Assembly: GCF_003612015.1 (NCBI RefSeq)
Contig: NZ_RARB01000001.1
Coordinates: 992,001-1,056,000 of the forward strand
Length of the DNA stretch: 64,000 bases
Reading direction: 5' to 3'
From: Pantoea piersonii
GTDB taxonomy: Bacteria; Pseudomonadota; Gammaproteobacteria; Enterobacterales; Enterobacteriaceae
In this document: positions 27,087 to 35,367 of the stretch, one piece after another
How the letters are laid out: the number at the start of each line of letters is the position of its first letter
Numbering within the stretch: position 1 is the first letter of the stretch
Notes under the pieces: generated by a model
The model's database searches: none
Told to the model about the DNA's origin: nothing
The model's input: only the letters and a program-made list of their open reading frames with translations
Position numbers and translations under genes: made by a program

Positions 27087-27632
27087 ATGGAAAATCTGCA
27101 TCAGCATCTCAGCGAGGCGCTGAAACAGCTGCGCCAGGCGAACGGCTGGAGCCTGACGCTGGCTGCGGAGCGCACCGGCGTCAGCAAAGCGATGCTCGGC
27201 CAGATCGAGCGCGGCGAGTCCAGCCCGACGGTGGCGACGCTATGGAAAATCGCCACCGGTTTTAACGTCCCGTTTTCTTTTTTTATTCAGGGCAACGGGC
27301 TGCAGAGCGGCGAGTCCGCACGCTTCAGCCAGCTCAACGCGCAGATGACGGTGCGGCCGCTGCTGCCTTACGATGCGCAGCTGCGCTTCGATTTGCTGGC
27401 GGTAGAGCTGGCGGCGGGGGCGCAGAGCGACTCATCCCCTCATGAAAGCGGCTGCATAGAGCAGGTGGTGGTGATAGAAGGCGAACTGCTGCTCGGCATG
27501 CGCGGCGTCTGGCGCAGGCTGCAGGCGGGCGAAGCGTTGCAGTTCGAAGCCGACGTGGCGCACAGCTATCGCAATCCGCTTGCCACGCCGCTGCGTTTTC
27601 ACAGTCTGATCCACTACCTGAAACGTCCCTGA
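27087..27632 (+). CDS. sutR: SutR-like XRE/cupin regulator
   Basis: A 181-residue regulator. An XRE helix-turn-helix fills about residues 8-62 (LKQLRQANGWSLTLAAERTG, then SKAMLGQIERGESSPTVATL) and a cupin domain about 95-178 (PHESGCIEQVVVIEGELLLG, then FHSLIHY). Nearly every block matches E. coli SutR (YdcN), a regulator of sulfur-use genes. ATG 27087 has AGGAG 6 nt upstream. It is divergent from ydcO across a compact palindromic operator. The cupin ligand is unknown. Confidence 0.92.
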   Translation: MENLHQHLSEALKQLRQANGWSLTLAAERTGVSKAMLGQIERGESSPTVATLWKIATGFNVPFSFFIQGNGLQSGESARFSQLNAQMTVRPLLPYDAQLRFDLLAVELAAGAQSDSSPHESGCIEQVVVIEGELLLGMRGVWRRLQAGEALQFEADVAHSYRNPLATPLRFHSLIHYLKRP

Positions 27633-27643
27633 CCTTACAAATT

Positions 27644-27679
27644 GATACGAAGGTAAACTACACAGTTTACCTTCGTATC
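27644..27679. promoter_or_regulatory. 16-bp perfect inverted repeat, probable MarR operator
   Basis: GATACGAAGGTAAACT and its exact complement AGTTTACCTTCGTATC are separated by ACAC. A candidate promoter (TACACA at 27659, 17-bp spacer, TATACT at 27682) overlaps it, so a bound repressor would block the downstream MarR gene. The sequence also folds as a strong RNA hairpin after sutR, but without a T run. Confidence 0.75.
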
Positions 27680-27711
27680 TCTATACTTGCGCTAACGTAA
27701 GGAGAAAGGCG

Positions 27712-28143
27712 ATGAGCGAACTGACTGAAGCCGCCGCGATGCTGCGCATGGCGACAGGCAAGCTAAGCCGTCGGCTGCGCGAATCCGCGCCGCCGGGCGA
27801 TCTCACCTGGTCACAGGTGTCGGTGCTGGGGTATCTGGTGCGCGATGGCGCGATGACCATTACCGAGCTGGCCACGGCGGAAGGGGTACGCACCCAGTCG
27901 ATGGGCGCAACCGTCGCCAGCCTGCTGACGGTGGGCATGGTGCAGGGCGAAGCGGATCCGCACGACGGACGCAAAACCCGCTACTCGCCGACGCCAGCCG
28001 CCCGCGCGCTGATTGCCGCTAACCGCGCCATGCGCGATGACTGGCTGGTGCGCGCTATCGATACGCAGCTCAGCGCCAGCGAGCAGCAACTGCTGCTCTC
28101 CGCTATACCCTTACTGCAACGACTCGCCGACAACGCATCCTGA
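27712..28143 (+). CDS. MarR-family transcriptional regulator
   Basis: A 143-residue winged-helix regulator. WSQVSVLGYLVRDGAMTITE at about 33-52 and the recognition helix RTQSMGATVASLLTVGMV lead to the wing DPHDGRKTRYSPT, the usual MarR D-x-R-x-x/KxxxLT region. It has AAGGAGAAA before the ATG and is followed 11 nt later by a YecD-like hydrolase and then a permease. That suggests it controls a small catabolic or detoxification operon including itself, through the large palindrome upstream. The ligand cannot be inferred. Confidence 0.9.
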   Translation: MSELTEAAAMLRMATGKLSRRLRESAPPGDLTWSQVSVLGYLVRDGAMTITELATAEGVRTQSMGATVASLLTVGMVQGEADPHDGRKTRYSPTPAARALIAANRAMRDDWLVRAIDTQLSASEQQLLLSAIPLLQRLADNAS

Positions 28144-28154
28144 GAGGACTTTCC

Positions 28155-28712
28155 ATGGCTCTGACGACCCTTGATACCCAAACCGCACTGATTATCATCG
28201 ACCTGCAACACGGCATTGTCCGCCTGCCGGTGGTGCACGAGCCGCAGCCGGTAATCGACCTCTGCGCACAACTTGCCGAAGGGTTCCGCGCCCGTCAGCT
28301 GCCGGTCGTGCTGGTGAACGTCGCCGGCGGCGCGCCGGGCCGTAACGAACAGGGCCGCCACAGCGGCGAGCTGCCCGCCGACTGGGCGACGCTGGTGCCA
28401 GAGATGACGCCGCAGCCGGGCGATATCACCGTGACCAAGAAAACCTGGGGCGCATTTCACAATACCGAACTGCACGCCGAGCTGCAGAAGCGCGGCGTAA
28501 CGCAGGTAGTGGTATGCGGCATCGCCACCAGCATCGGTGTGGAATCCACCGCGCGTCAGGCGTATGAATTAGGTTACAACGTCACGCTGGCCACCGACGC
28601 CATGACCGATCTTAACCTCGATACCCACAATAACAGCGTCAGCCTGATATTCCCGCGTCTTGGCGAGACGGGCAGTGCCGCCGACGTGCTGGCGCTGATC
28701 AACGCGCGCTAA
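28155..28712 (+). CDS. YecD-like isochorismatase-family hydrolase
   Basis: Cysteine-hydrolase/isochorismatase fold, 185 residues. The first acid is D17 in IIIDLQHGI, the lysine lies in TVTKKTWGAF, and the cis-peptide loop is VVVCGIATSIGVESTARQAY. In cysteine hydrolases of this fold the nucleophile occupies the residue before VEST; here it is glycine, as in E. coli YecD and siderophore isochorismatases. So amide hydrolysis by Cys is unlikely, and an isochorismatase-type vinyl-ether cleavage or an unknown reaction is more plausible. Lies between a MarR gene and an AbrB-family permease in one operon. Confidence 0.85.
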   Translation: MALTTLDTQTALIIIDLQHGIVRLPVVHEPQPVIDLCAQLAEGFRARQLPVVLVNVAGGAPGRNEQGRHSGELPADWATLVPEMTPQPGDITVTKKTWGAFHNTELHAELQKRGVTQVVVCGIATSIGVESTARQAYELGYNVTLATDAMTDLNLDTHNNSVSLIFPRLGETGSAADVLALINAR

Positions 28713-28713
28713 G

Positions 28714-29781
28714 ATGGCTATCGCGCAGGCGGGCCTGACGCGCTGGGCCGGGCTGATCTTCAGCTCGGCGGCGCTGGTAGCGGCGCTGGAGTGGCTGCAT
28801 ATTCCGGCTGCGCTGCTGCTTGGCCCGATGTTCGCGGCCATTGGCTTTGCCGCCTCTGGCCGCGCGCTGAAAATATCGCGGCCGCTGTTCAACTGCGCCC
28901 AGGCGACGGTCGGTGCGATGATCGCTGCGGCGATCCCCGCCTCAATATTTCATGAAATCGCCGACGACTGGCCGCTGTTTGTGCTGTGCGTCGGCTCGGT
29001 GATTGTCGCCAGCCTGGCGCTCGGTGGCCTGCTGGCGCGTTTTCGCGTGCTGCCAGGCTCGACGGCTATCTGGGGTTCGTCGCCCGGCGCGGCAACGGCC
29101 ATGACCCTGATGGCGGAGAGCTTTGGCGCCGACGTGCGCCTTGTCGCTTTTATGCAATATCTGCGCGTCATGATGGTAGCGCTGGTCGCGACGCTGGTGA
29201 CGCGCTTCTGGGCAGGCGGCGACGGCGCACCAGCAGCATCGCCCGCGCTCAATCTCTTCGCGCCTTTTGCGCCGTTATCCTTTCTCTTTACCTTACTGAC
29301 CATTGCCGCAGGCGTGCTGGCGGCGCGGCTGTTGCGTATTCCCGCCGGTCCGATGCTGATGACGCTGATTGTTGCCTCAGTGGTGCAGGATGTCGGCTGG
29401 GTCGACATTACTTTGCCGAAATGGCTGCTGGCGCTGGCTTACGCCTTTGTCGGCTGGGGTATCGGCCTGCGCTTCAGCGCCGAGATCCTGCGCTATGCGG
29501 CGCACGCCTTCCCGCGCGTGCTGCTGTCAGTGCTGACACTGATAGCCATCTGCGGCCTGTTCGCCTTTTTACTGGTGAAGTTTGCCGGTATCGATCCGCT
29601 GACCGCCTATCTGGCGACCAGCCCGGGCGGCGCCGATTCAGTGGCGATTATTGCCGCGTCGAGCAACGTTAATATGCCTTTTGTGATGGCGATGCAGACC
29701 GGGCGTTTTATCGTGGTGATGTTCACCGGCCCGATTTTGTCACGCTGGATCGCCAGCTGGATGGCGCGGCGCGAGAAATAA
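28714..29781 (+). CDS. AbrB-family membrane protein (putative ammonia monooxygenase-like)
   Basis: Polytopic inner-membrane protein of 355 residues with two homologous halves of about five helices each. The repeated motif is GSSPGAATAMTLMAESFGAD near 130 and TSPGGADSVAIIAASSNVN near 305. This is the AbrB/YbgN duplication family, sometimes named ammonia monooxygenase, a label without functional support in enterobacteria. It starts 1 nt after the hydrolase stop and is the last gene of the MarR operon. An export or uptake role for the hydrolase substrate is only a guess. Confidence 0.85.
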   Translation: MAIAQAGLTRWAGLIFSSAALVAALEWLHIPAALLLGPMFAAIGFAASGRALKISRPLFNCAQATVGAMIAAAIPASIFHEIADDWPLFVLCVGSVIVASLALGGLLARFRVLPGSTAIWGSSPGAATAMTLMAESFGADVRLVAFMQYLRVMMVALVATLVTRFWAGGDGAPAASPALNLFAPFAPLSFLFTLLTIAAGVLAARLLRIPAGPMLMTLIVASVVQDVGWVDITLPKWLLALAYAFVGWGIGLRFSAEILRYAAHAFPRVLLSVLTLIAICGLFAFLLVKFAGIDPLTAYLATSPGGADSVAIIAASSNVNMPFVMAMQTGRFIVVMFTGPILSRWIASWMARREK

Positions 29782-29783
29782 CG

Positions 29784-29809
29784 ATCGCCCCGGCGCTGGC
29801 CAGGGCGAT
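29784..29809. terminator. Hairpin between convergent permease and pqqU genes
   Basis: ATCGCCC (29784-29790) pairs with GGGCGAT (29803-29809). It can act for both strands, though T runs are short. Confidence 0.5.
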
Positions 29810-29814
29810 ATTCC

Positions 29815-31923
29815 TTACTGAAACGCGTAGCTCACCGTCAGCCCGACGCTGTAATTGCGTCCCGGCGCCGGTTCGAAATAGCGTCCATTGCCTTCGTTAA
29901 CGATAACGGAACCGACATAGTTTCGGTCGAACAGGTTATCGACGCGACCGAAGAGATCCAGCGTCCAGTTCTGCACCAGCCATTTATAGCCGCTGTTGAG
30001 CGCCGCGACGGTATAGGAGGGCGCCTTCACCTCGTTCTGGTCATCGGCGGCGATATTGCTCATATAGCGCATCTCCGCGCCCGCGTAAAAGCCCTGTTCC
30101 GGCGCATACTCAAGACCGGTATAGAGCATATTGCGCGCAATGCCGGGGATGCGTTTGCCGTCGCAGCTCTCATCGCCGCATGCGTTGCTGCGATAGCGCG
30201 CGTCGAGCAGCGTCTAGGCCGCCTTCACTCGCCAGTCTGCGGCGAACTGCTGATCCACGCCCAGCTCCAGACCGCGCCGACGGGTCTCTCCGGCATTCTT
30301 ATAGGTTGTGCGGCCGCCGCTGCTGGTGTCGGTGACGATTTCGTTTTTGGTATCGGTCTGGAACAGCGCAGCGGTGATCAGGCCGTTGCCGATGCGTTTT
30401 TTCGTCCCCAGTTCCACCGTATCGCTGGTCGCCGGTTTCAGTCCGGTATTAAGGCCGGTTTCGCCATCGGCGCGATAGGAGAGCTCGTTAATGGTCGGCG
30501 TTTCAAAGCCGCGACCCGCGGAGAGATAGGCGTTCCAGCTGTTGTCGATAGCGTACTTGAGCGATGCGGCGGGCAGCCATTTGTGATAGCGCGCGTCACC
30601 GCTGTCATCGCCGTTGCTGGAGGTAATGTAATAGTCGTTGGAATCAAAGTTTACCGTGCTGTAGCGCAGCCCGGCGTCCAGCGACCATTTATCGGTGAGC
30701 TGCCAGGCGGTCTGCAGGTAGGGATCCAGATTCCACATCAGGTTGCGTTCGTTGCGGCGAATATCGCCTTTTACGCCGTAGTCGGTCGCGTTGAAGTTCT
30801 CAAAACCTTTGCGGCGCTCGGTCATGGTTTCATAGTCGAGTCCGCCGGTCAGCGTTACCGGCACGCTGAACAGGGTGTCGCGATGCGTCCAGCGCGTGTC
30901 GATGCCCTGATAGTGGCGCGTCAGGTCGATGACGCCGCCTGGATGTTTAGGGTTGAGCTGCACGCTTTTCGGGATCGACTGATACTGGGTCGTTTCGCGG
31001 ATCCCGGCGTACATCATGACGCTGAGATCGTCGTTTTCACTCATCTGACGCTGGTAGTGCAGGCCGCCCTGGGTCTGATCCACGGTTTTGCGCGTGTTAT
31101 AGAGCGTTACGTTGTTGACCACCTGGCGCGGATTCGCGCGCCACTGATCCGGCGTCAGGCCGCCAGGATCCTGCGCGTCGATATGTACGCTGTTAAACAA
31201 CAGCGTCAGGCTGCTGACGTCGTCGATGCGAACGCCCAGCTTCGCGTTGCCGAGGTTCTTCTGCGCCGCGCTGTGGTCGCGGTAGCCGTGGGTGGTGAAA
31301 CGCGAGGCAGAAACGGTGTAGTTGACGTCGCCCGCATGGGTGCCGTCGCCGGTAGCGCCGCTCGCTTTGACGCTGTTGCGCCAGCTGCCGTAGCTGCCGT
31401 ACCAGCTGCTCGCTTCCAGCGTCGGTGGCTGCTGGCCTGTCTGGGTCTCGACGTTGATCACGCCGCCCGAGGCGTTGCCGTAGAGCGCGGAAAAGGGGCC
31501 GCGCAGCACTTCGATATGGTCAATGGAGCCAATATCGATATTGGAAGTTTGTCCCTGTCCGTCGGGCATGGTGGCGGGAATGCCGTCCACGTACATGCGC
31601 AGCCCGCGCACGCCGTAGGTAGAGCGCGAACCAAAACCGCGCACCGAAAGCTGCAGATCCTGGGCGTAATTCTGGCGGTTCTGGATTTGCAGCCCCGGCA
31701 CGCTGCCGAGATTTTCCGACAGGTTAACGCGCGGCGCGGCCTGACGCATATCTTCGCCGCTCACCACGCTGACGGCGGCGGGCGTATCAAGTTCAGAGAG
31801 GCCGGTTTGCGCCGGCGCGGCGCTGACGACCATCGTACTGCCGGTATTGTCAGCCGCCAGCAGGGGCAGCGGCAGTATGGCAGGCAACAGCACGCTGACC
31901 TGACGCAGTGATGCAATTTTCAT
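29815..31923 (-). pseudogene. pqqU: PqqU/YncD TonB-dependent PQQ receptor, interrupted by one amber codon
   Basis: Outer-membrane beta-barrel receptor whose E. coli homolog (YncD, renamed PqqU) imports pyrroloquinoline quinone. The reading is collinear for 703 codons: signal peptide (1-23), plug (SELDTPAAVSVVSGEDMR, NRQNYAQDLQLSVRGFGS, YVDGIPATMPDGQGQTSNID), barrel, and the C-terminal strand ending YSVGLTVSYAFQ. At 30214-30216 an in-frame TAG follows WRVKAA; reading resumes at once with TLLDARYRSNAC. By recall, E. coli has Trp here (ASWTWLDATYRSN), so a single TGG to TAG change explains it. The frame is unbroken otherwise, indicating a recent mutation, a suppressible stop or a sequencing error. 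The last 133 codons, including closing barrel strands, would be lost. Confidence 0.9.
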
Positions 31924-32188
31924 GAGTGAAAGACCGTAATAAAGAGATGAAATGAACCAAATGGAACATTAGGCGCGTATGTTAAGGCTTTTTACGATTA
32001 TTTGAAAAGCGTAAATAATAAGGTGGTTTTATGCGAAATTCAGCGTCGAAAAATGTTTTCCCAGGCTGGATTTTTGCTGACTTTCCCTTCAGTCTTAAAT
32101 GTTTACTTTCCAGAATGCGTTAATGATAACGCCCATCCGGGCGCAGCGCCGCAAACATCTGTCTGTCACGACAACCAGAGGAGTCAGT

Positions 32189-33052
32189 ATGAGTCAACAA
32201 CCTGCAGTCGCCGTATTAGGTTTAGGGGCCATGGGGCATGCCTTCGCCGCCAACCTGCTGAAAAAAGGATTTACCGTGTATGGCTGGAACCGTACGCGGG
32301 CGCGCGGCGACGATCTGGTCGCGTCCGGGCTGAAGCTGAGCGACAGGCCGGAAGAGGCGGTGCGCGACGCAGATGTGGTTATTGCCATGCTCGCCGACGG
32401 CGAGACCACGGAAAAGACGCTGCACCAGGTTAAAGACGCGCTGAAGCAGGGGGCGACTATCGCGCAGATGGGCACCATCGGCGTCGAGAAAACCGATGCC
32501 CTGATCGCCTGGTGCGCCGGGCAGCGTCCGGACGTGCTCTTTATCGACGCGCCCGTCTCCGGCACCAAAGCGCCTGCTGAAAATGCGCAGATCCTGGTGA
32601 TGGCCAGCGGCGACCAGTCGCGCGCGCAGGCAGCGGAAGCGGTTTTCGCCGCTATCGGCAAAGGCACCCAGTGGCTGGGCGAGGCGGGAAAATCGTCACG
32701 CATGAAGCTGGTGGTCAACAGCTGGCTGATCGGTCTGATGCAGAGCCTGGCGGAGAGCACGCGCCTGGCGGAGGAGTTCGGCTTCACCACCGAGGATCTG
32801 TGGAACGTGCTGGATGGCGGTCCGCTGGCAGCTCCTTACGCTAAAGTGAAACTCGCCATGATCGCCAGCGAAGATTTTACCCCGCAGATGCATCTGGTCT
32901 GGGCGCTGAAAGACGCGAAGCTGGCGTTAGAGGCGAAGGGCGACGCAAAACTGCCGGCGCTGGAGCATATCGCCGAACTGTGGCAGCAGGCGGTTGACGC
33001 GGGCTACGGCGAAAAAGATCTGGCGTCGATCCATCATTATCTGAAGGCGTAA
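32189..33052 (+). CDS. NAD(P)-dependent beta-hydroxyacid dehydrogenase-family oxidoreductase
   Basis: 3-hydroxyisobutyrate dehydrogenase-type enzyme of 287 residues. The Rossmann motif VLGLGAMGHAFAANLLKKGF opens the protein; then the substrate loop DAPVSGTKAPAE (family DAPVSGG) and the catalytic-lysine helix GKSSRMKLVVNSW follow. Members reduce or oxidise small 2- or 3-hydroxy acids such as tartronate semialdehyde or glyoxylate, but the substrate cannot be chosen. ATG 32189 has AGAGGAG 6 nt ahead. Divergent from pqqU with a 265-bp gap, and apparently a single-gene unit. Confidence 0.9.
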   Translation: MSQQPAVAVLGLGAMGHAFAANLLKKGFTVYGWNRTRARGDDLVASGLKLSDRPEEAVRDADVVIAMLADGETTEKTLHQVKDALKQGATIAQMGTIGVEKTDALIAWCAGQRPDVLFIDAPVSGTKAPAENAQILVMASGDQSRAQAAEAVFAAIGKGTQWLGEAGKSSRMKLVVNSWLIGLMQSLAESTRLAEEFGFTTEDLWNVLDGGPLAAPYAKVKLAMIASEDFTPQMHLVWALKDAKLALEAKGDAKLPALEHIAELWQQAVDAGYGEKDLASIHHYLKA

Positions 33053-33225
33053 CCCGTGACGGCGCGTCTGGCGCGACAGAGGTAAAAAAGGCGCGCGCCA
33101 GGGTGACAACCGCTGGTGCAAAAGCCTCAGCCTTATGCGTCCGGCGGCTAACCTCATGCGGAATCGGCATCGGCGATTTTCAACGTTCGCTTTACTCTGG
33201 ATGTTTTGCGCCGGGAGGAAGCCGC

Positions 33226-34158
33226 ATGAAATATCACACCCTTTATATCGCGCTGGCGCTGGCCACCGCGACGTCTGCACAGGCCGTCACGCTGCGCATC
33301 GCCGATCAAAAGGGTAATATGCGCGCTGAGATGGCGTCAGCGCATCAGCTCGACCATCTGAACTACACCATAGAGTGGGCGGAGTTTCCCGCCGCCGCGC
33401 CGCTGGCGGAAGCGCTCAACGCGGGCGCGGTTGACGCCGGCATTATCGGCGACGCGCCGCTGCTCTTCTCGCTAGCTGCCGGTTCGCAAGTGAAAGCGGT
33501 TGCGGTAAGCAAATCGGTGCCCGCCGGGCTGGCGGTGCTGGTGCGTCCCGATTCACCGATTAAAACGGCCGCCGATCTGAAAGGGAAAAGCATCGCCACC
33601 GGACGCGGCTCCATCGGCCACCTGCAGGCGCTAAAAACGCTTGAGCAGGCCGGGTTAAGCGATAAAGAGGTTGTCTGGCGCTTTTTACAACCTGCCGATG
33701 CGCGTATCGCGCTCTCTAACGGCTCGGTAGACGCCTGGGCAACCTGGGATCCCTATACCGCGCTGGCGGAAGTCACGCAGACGGGCCGCGTACTGGTAAA
33801 CGGCGTGGGGCTGGCTACCGGCAACAGCTTCCTGGCCGCCACCGACGCCGCCCTCAATGAGGGCGATAAACGCGCCGCGCTGCAGGATTACGTCAATCGG
33901 CTGGCGGCGGCGGACCGCTGGGCCAACAGCCACGTCAGCGACTACGCGCAGACGCTGGCGAAGATTATCGGCTTCCCGCCCGCCGCAGCGGAAAAATCGT
34001 TCTCCCGTCGCCAGTCACACTGGCAAAGCATCGACGACAATACGGTGCAACAGCAGCAGGAGACCGCGGACTTCTACCATAAATATGGTCTGCTCCCGAA
34101 AACGCTTGATGTGAAACCCACATTTTATCGCGGCCTGACGGTAGCGCAGGGCGGTTAA
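33226..34158 (+). CDS. Periplasmic aliphatic sulfonate/nitrate-type ABC binding protein, orphan
   Basis: SsuA/TauA/NitT-type solute-binding protein, 310 residues. A signal peptide (about 1-20, ending TSAQA) is followed by the two lobes: LRIADQKGNMRAEMASAH, the NAGAVDAGIIGDAPLLFSLA pocket, SPIKTAADLKGKSIATGRGS and the WATWDPYTALAE hinge segment. These fit a sulfonate or taurine binder. The start at 33226 has GGGAGGAA 6 nt upstream. No ABC permease or ATPase gene is adjacent, so it must share a transporter encoded elsewhere, such as SsuBC, or be a leftover. Confidence 0.88.
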   Translation: MKYHTLYIALALATATSAQAVTLRIADQKGNMRAEMASAHQLDHLNYTIEWAEFPAAAPLAEALNAGAVDAGIIGDAPLLFSLAAGSQVKAVAVSKSVPAGLAVLVRPDSPIKTAADLKGKSIATGRGSIGHLQALKTLEQAGLSDKEVVWRFLQPADARIALSNGSVDAWATWDPYTALAEVTQTGRVLVNGVGLATGNSFLAATDAALNEGDKRAALQDYVNRLAAADRWANSHVSDYAQTLAKIIGFPPAAAEKSFSRRQSHWQSIDDNTVQQQQETADFYHKYGLLPKTLDVKPTFYRGLTVAQGG

Positions 34159-34287
34159 AGCAGGATGCGGTTGCGCGGCAGCACAAAACAGCGTAGAAAG
34201 CTGAACAAGGAATGTTCGTTGCGTCTGGCGTATACTCAACAGAGCGCAACCGCACACATCAGCGCGATGTAAAGGCGAGGAGGTAAA

Positions 34288-34491
34288 ATGAACAGGCTGC
34301 AAAAGTTAATAGGCAAGTGGTTCGCCGAGCCAGATAAGTTTATGCGCGGATTAACCAATGAAGATCTGCGTTACTCCGATCAGGACAAACTTATCCTCGA
34401 CGTTAACGGTAATGCCCGACTGAATATGAATAACCCCGACGTGGGCAGAGCGATGCGCGCGCGTATGGAAGAGCTGGCGCAAAAACGTTAA
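34288..34491 (+). CDS. Small hypothetical protein, 67 aa
   Basis: A strong RBS (GGCGAGGAGG) precedes the ATG. The product is soluble and charged, with no membrane segment or known motif; IGKWFAEPDKFMRG and MNNPDVGRAMRARMEELAQK are its most distinctive parts. The next gene begins 9 nt after its stop, so the two probably form an operon. Codon use matches the neighbours. I do not recognise a family. Confidence 0.7.
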   Translation: MNRLQKLIGKWFAEPDKFMRGLTNEDLRYSDQDKLILDVNGNARLNMNNPDVGRAMRARMEELAQKR

Positions 34492-34500
34492 GGGCGCGCG

Positions 34501-35283
34501 ATGGGACCGCTGGTCATTATGGTCGTGCTGGTCTGCGGCTACTGGTATACGGAAAACCATTACCCTTCGCGCACGCGTCAGGCCCGCTCAAGCGGCTGGA
34601 TCGCCTATTTTTACGTGGCGATGCACGGCGCGAAATTCGCGCTTCAGGGCTTTTTTGGCGTGGCGCTTATCTATGTCGCGCTGTTCCTTCTGAGTCTGCT
34701 CCTCTCTGTTCCTCATCTCTTTTCCCCCGATTACGCCGTCCGGGATTACTACTCCTGGCTGACCCGCACCACGCTGATGAATTATCCGCTCTTTTTCGAG
34801 CTGGGTCTGGCGCTCGCCTGCCTGCGCGCCTGGCGAGCGGGCGAGGCGGCGCGACGAGCGATGCGGGACGGGAAAAGCAGCATGGCGGAATACCGTAAAG
34901 TCGCCAGAGAAGATGGCATGGAGTCGCTGCTACTGCAGGCGATAGAAGAGGAGAGGCTGGTATTCGTGACGCTGAAATCGCGCAAGGTTTATATTGGCTA
35001 TGTCGCCGCGCCGCGCATCGAACATACGCAAACGCAGCATCTGGCGCTTATCCCCTATATCAGCGGCTACCGCGACAAAGAGACGCTGCGCTTCTGCGAA
35101 CAGCATCGCTATTACGAACTTTACCTGGCGCAGAATATCACTCCCGATTCCGAACCGCTGAACCTGCAGCACTTCCGTCACCTTATTCCCATGGCGGAGG
35201 TCGAGGCGGTTTCGCTGTTCGATGTCGCCACCTATAAAATTTTCGATCGCTTCTCTGTTACGCCGCCGCCAGCGTCGGAGTAA
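34501..35283 (+). CDS. Hypothetical membrane protein, 260 aa
   Basis: Begins with a short membrane segment (PLVIMVVLVCGYWY). It has further hydrophobic stretches at about 40-75 (FALQGFFGVALIYVALFLLS) and 98-115, then a cytoplasmic-looking domain (about 120-260) in which SRKVYIGYVAAP and LALIPYISGYRDKETL stand out. That KVYIGYV pattern occurs in membrane proteins that carry a small barrel-like C-terminal domain, but I cannot name the family. Cotranscribed with the 67-residue gene upstream. The function is unknown. Confidence 0.75.
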   Translation: MGPLVIMVVLVCGYWYTENHYPSRTRQARSSGWIAYFYVAMHGAKFALQGFFGVALIYVALFLLSLLLSVPHLFSPDYAVRDYYSWLTRTTLMNYPLFFELGLALACLRAWRAGEAARRAMRDGKSSMAEYRKVAREDGMESLLLQAIEEERLVFVTLKSRKVYIGYVAAPRIEHTQTQHLALIPYISGYRDKETLRFCEQHRYYELYLAQNITPDSEPLNLQHFRHLIPMAEVEAVSLFDVATYKIFDRFSVTPPPASE

Positions 35284-35367
35284 CCATTCGTGCCCTCTGG
35301 TTTGGCGTTTATCCTGCGGGCGCGTAACATAGCCTGATGTCGAGTTTTTTAAGCGCTTATTTCTCCG

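Noticed and set aside
32031..32123. 30-residue frame with AAGGTGG upstream, between pqqU and the oxidoreductase
   Set aside because: It has a fair RBS but no hydrophobic or charged pattern and no regulatory context. It could be a leader peptide; evidence is too thin to list.
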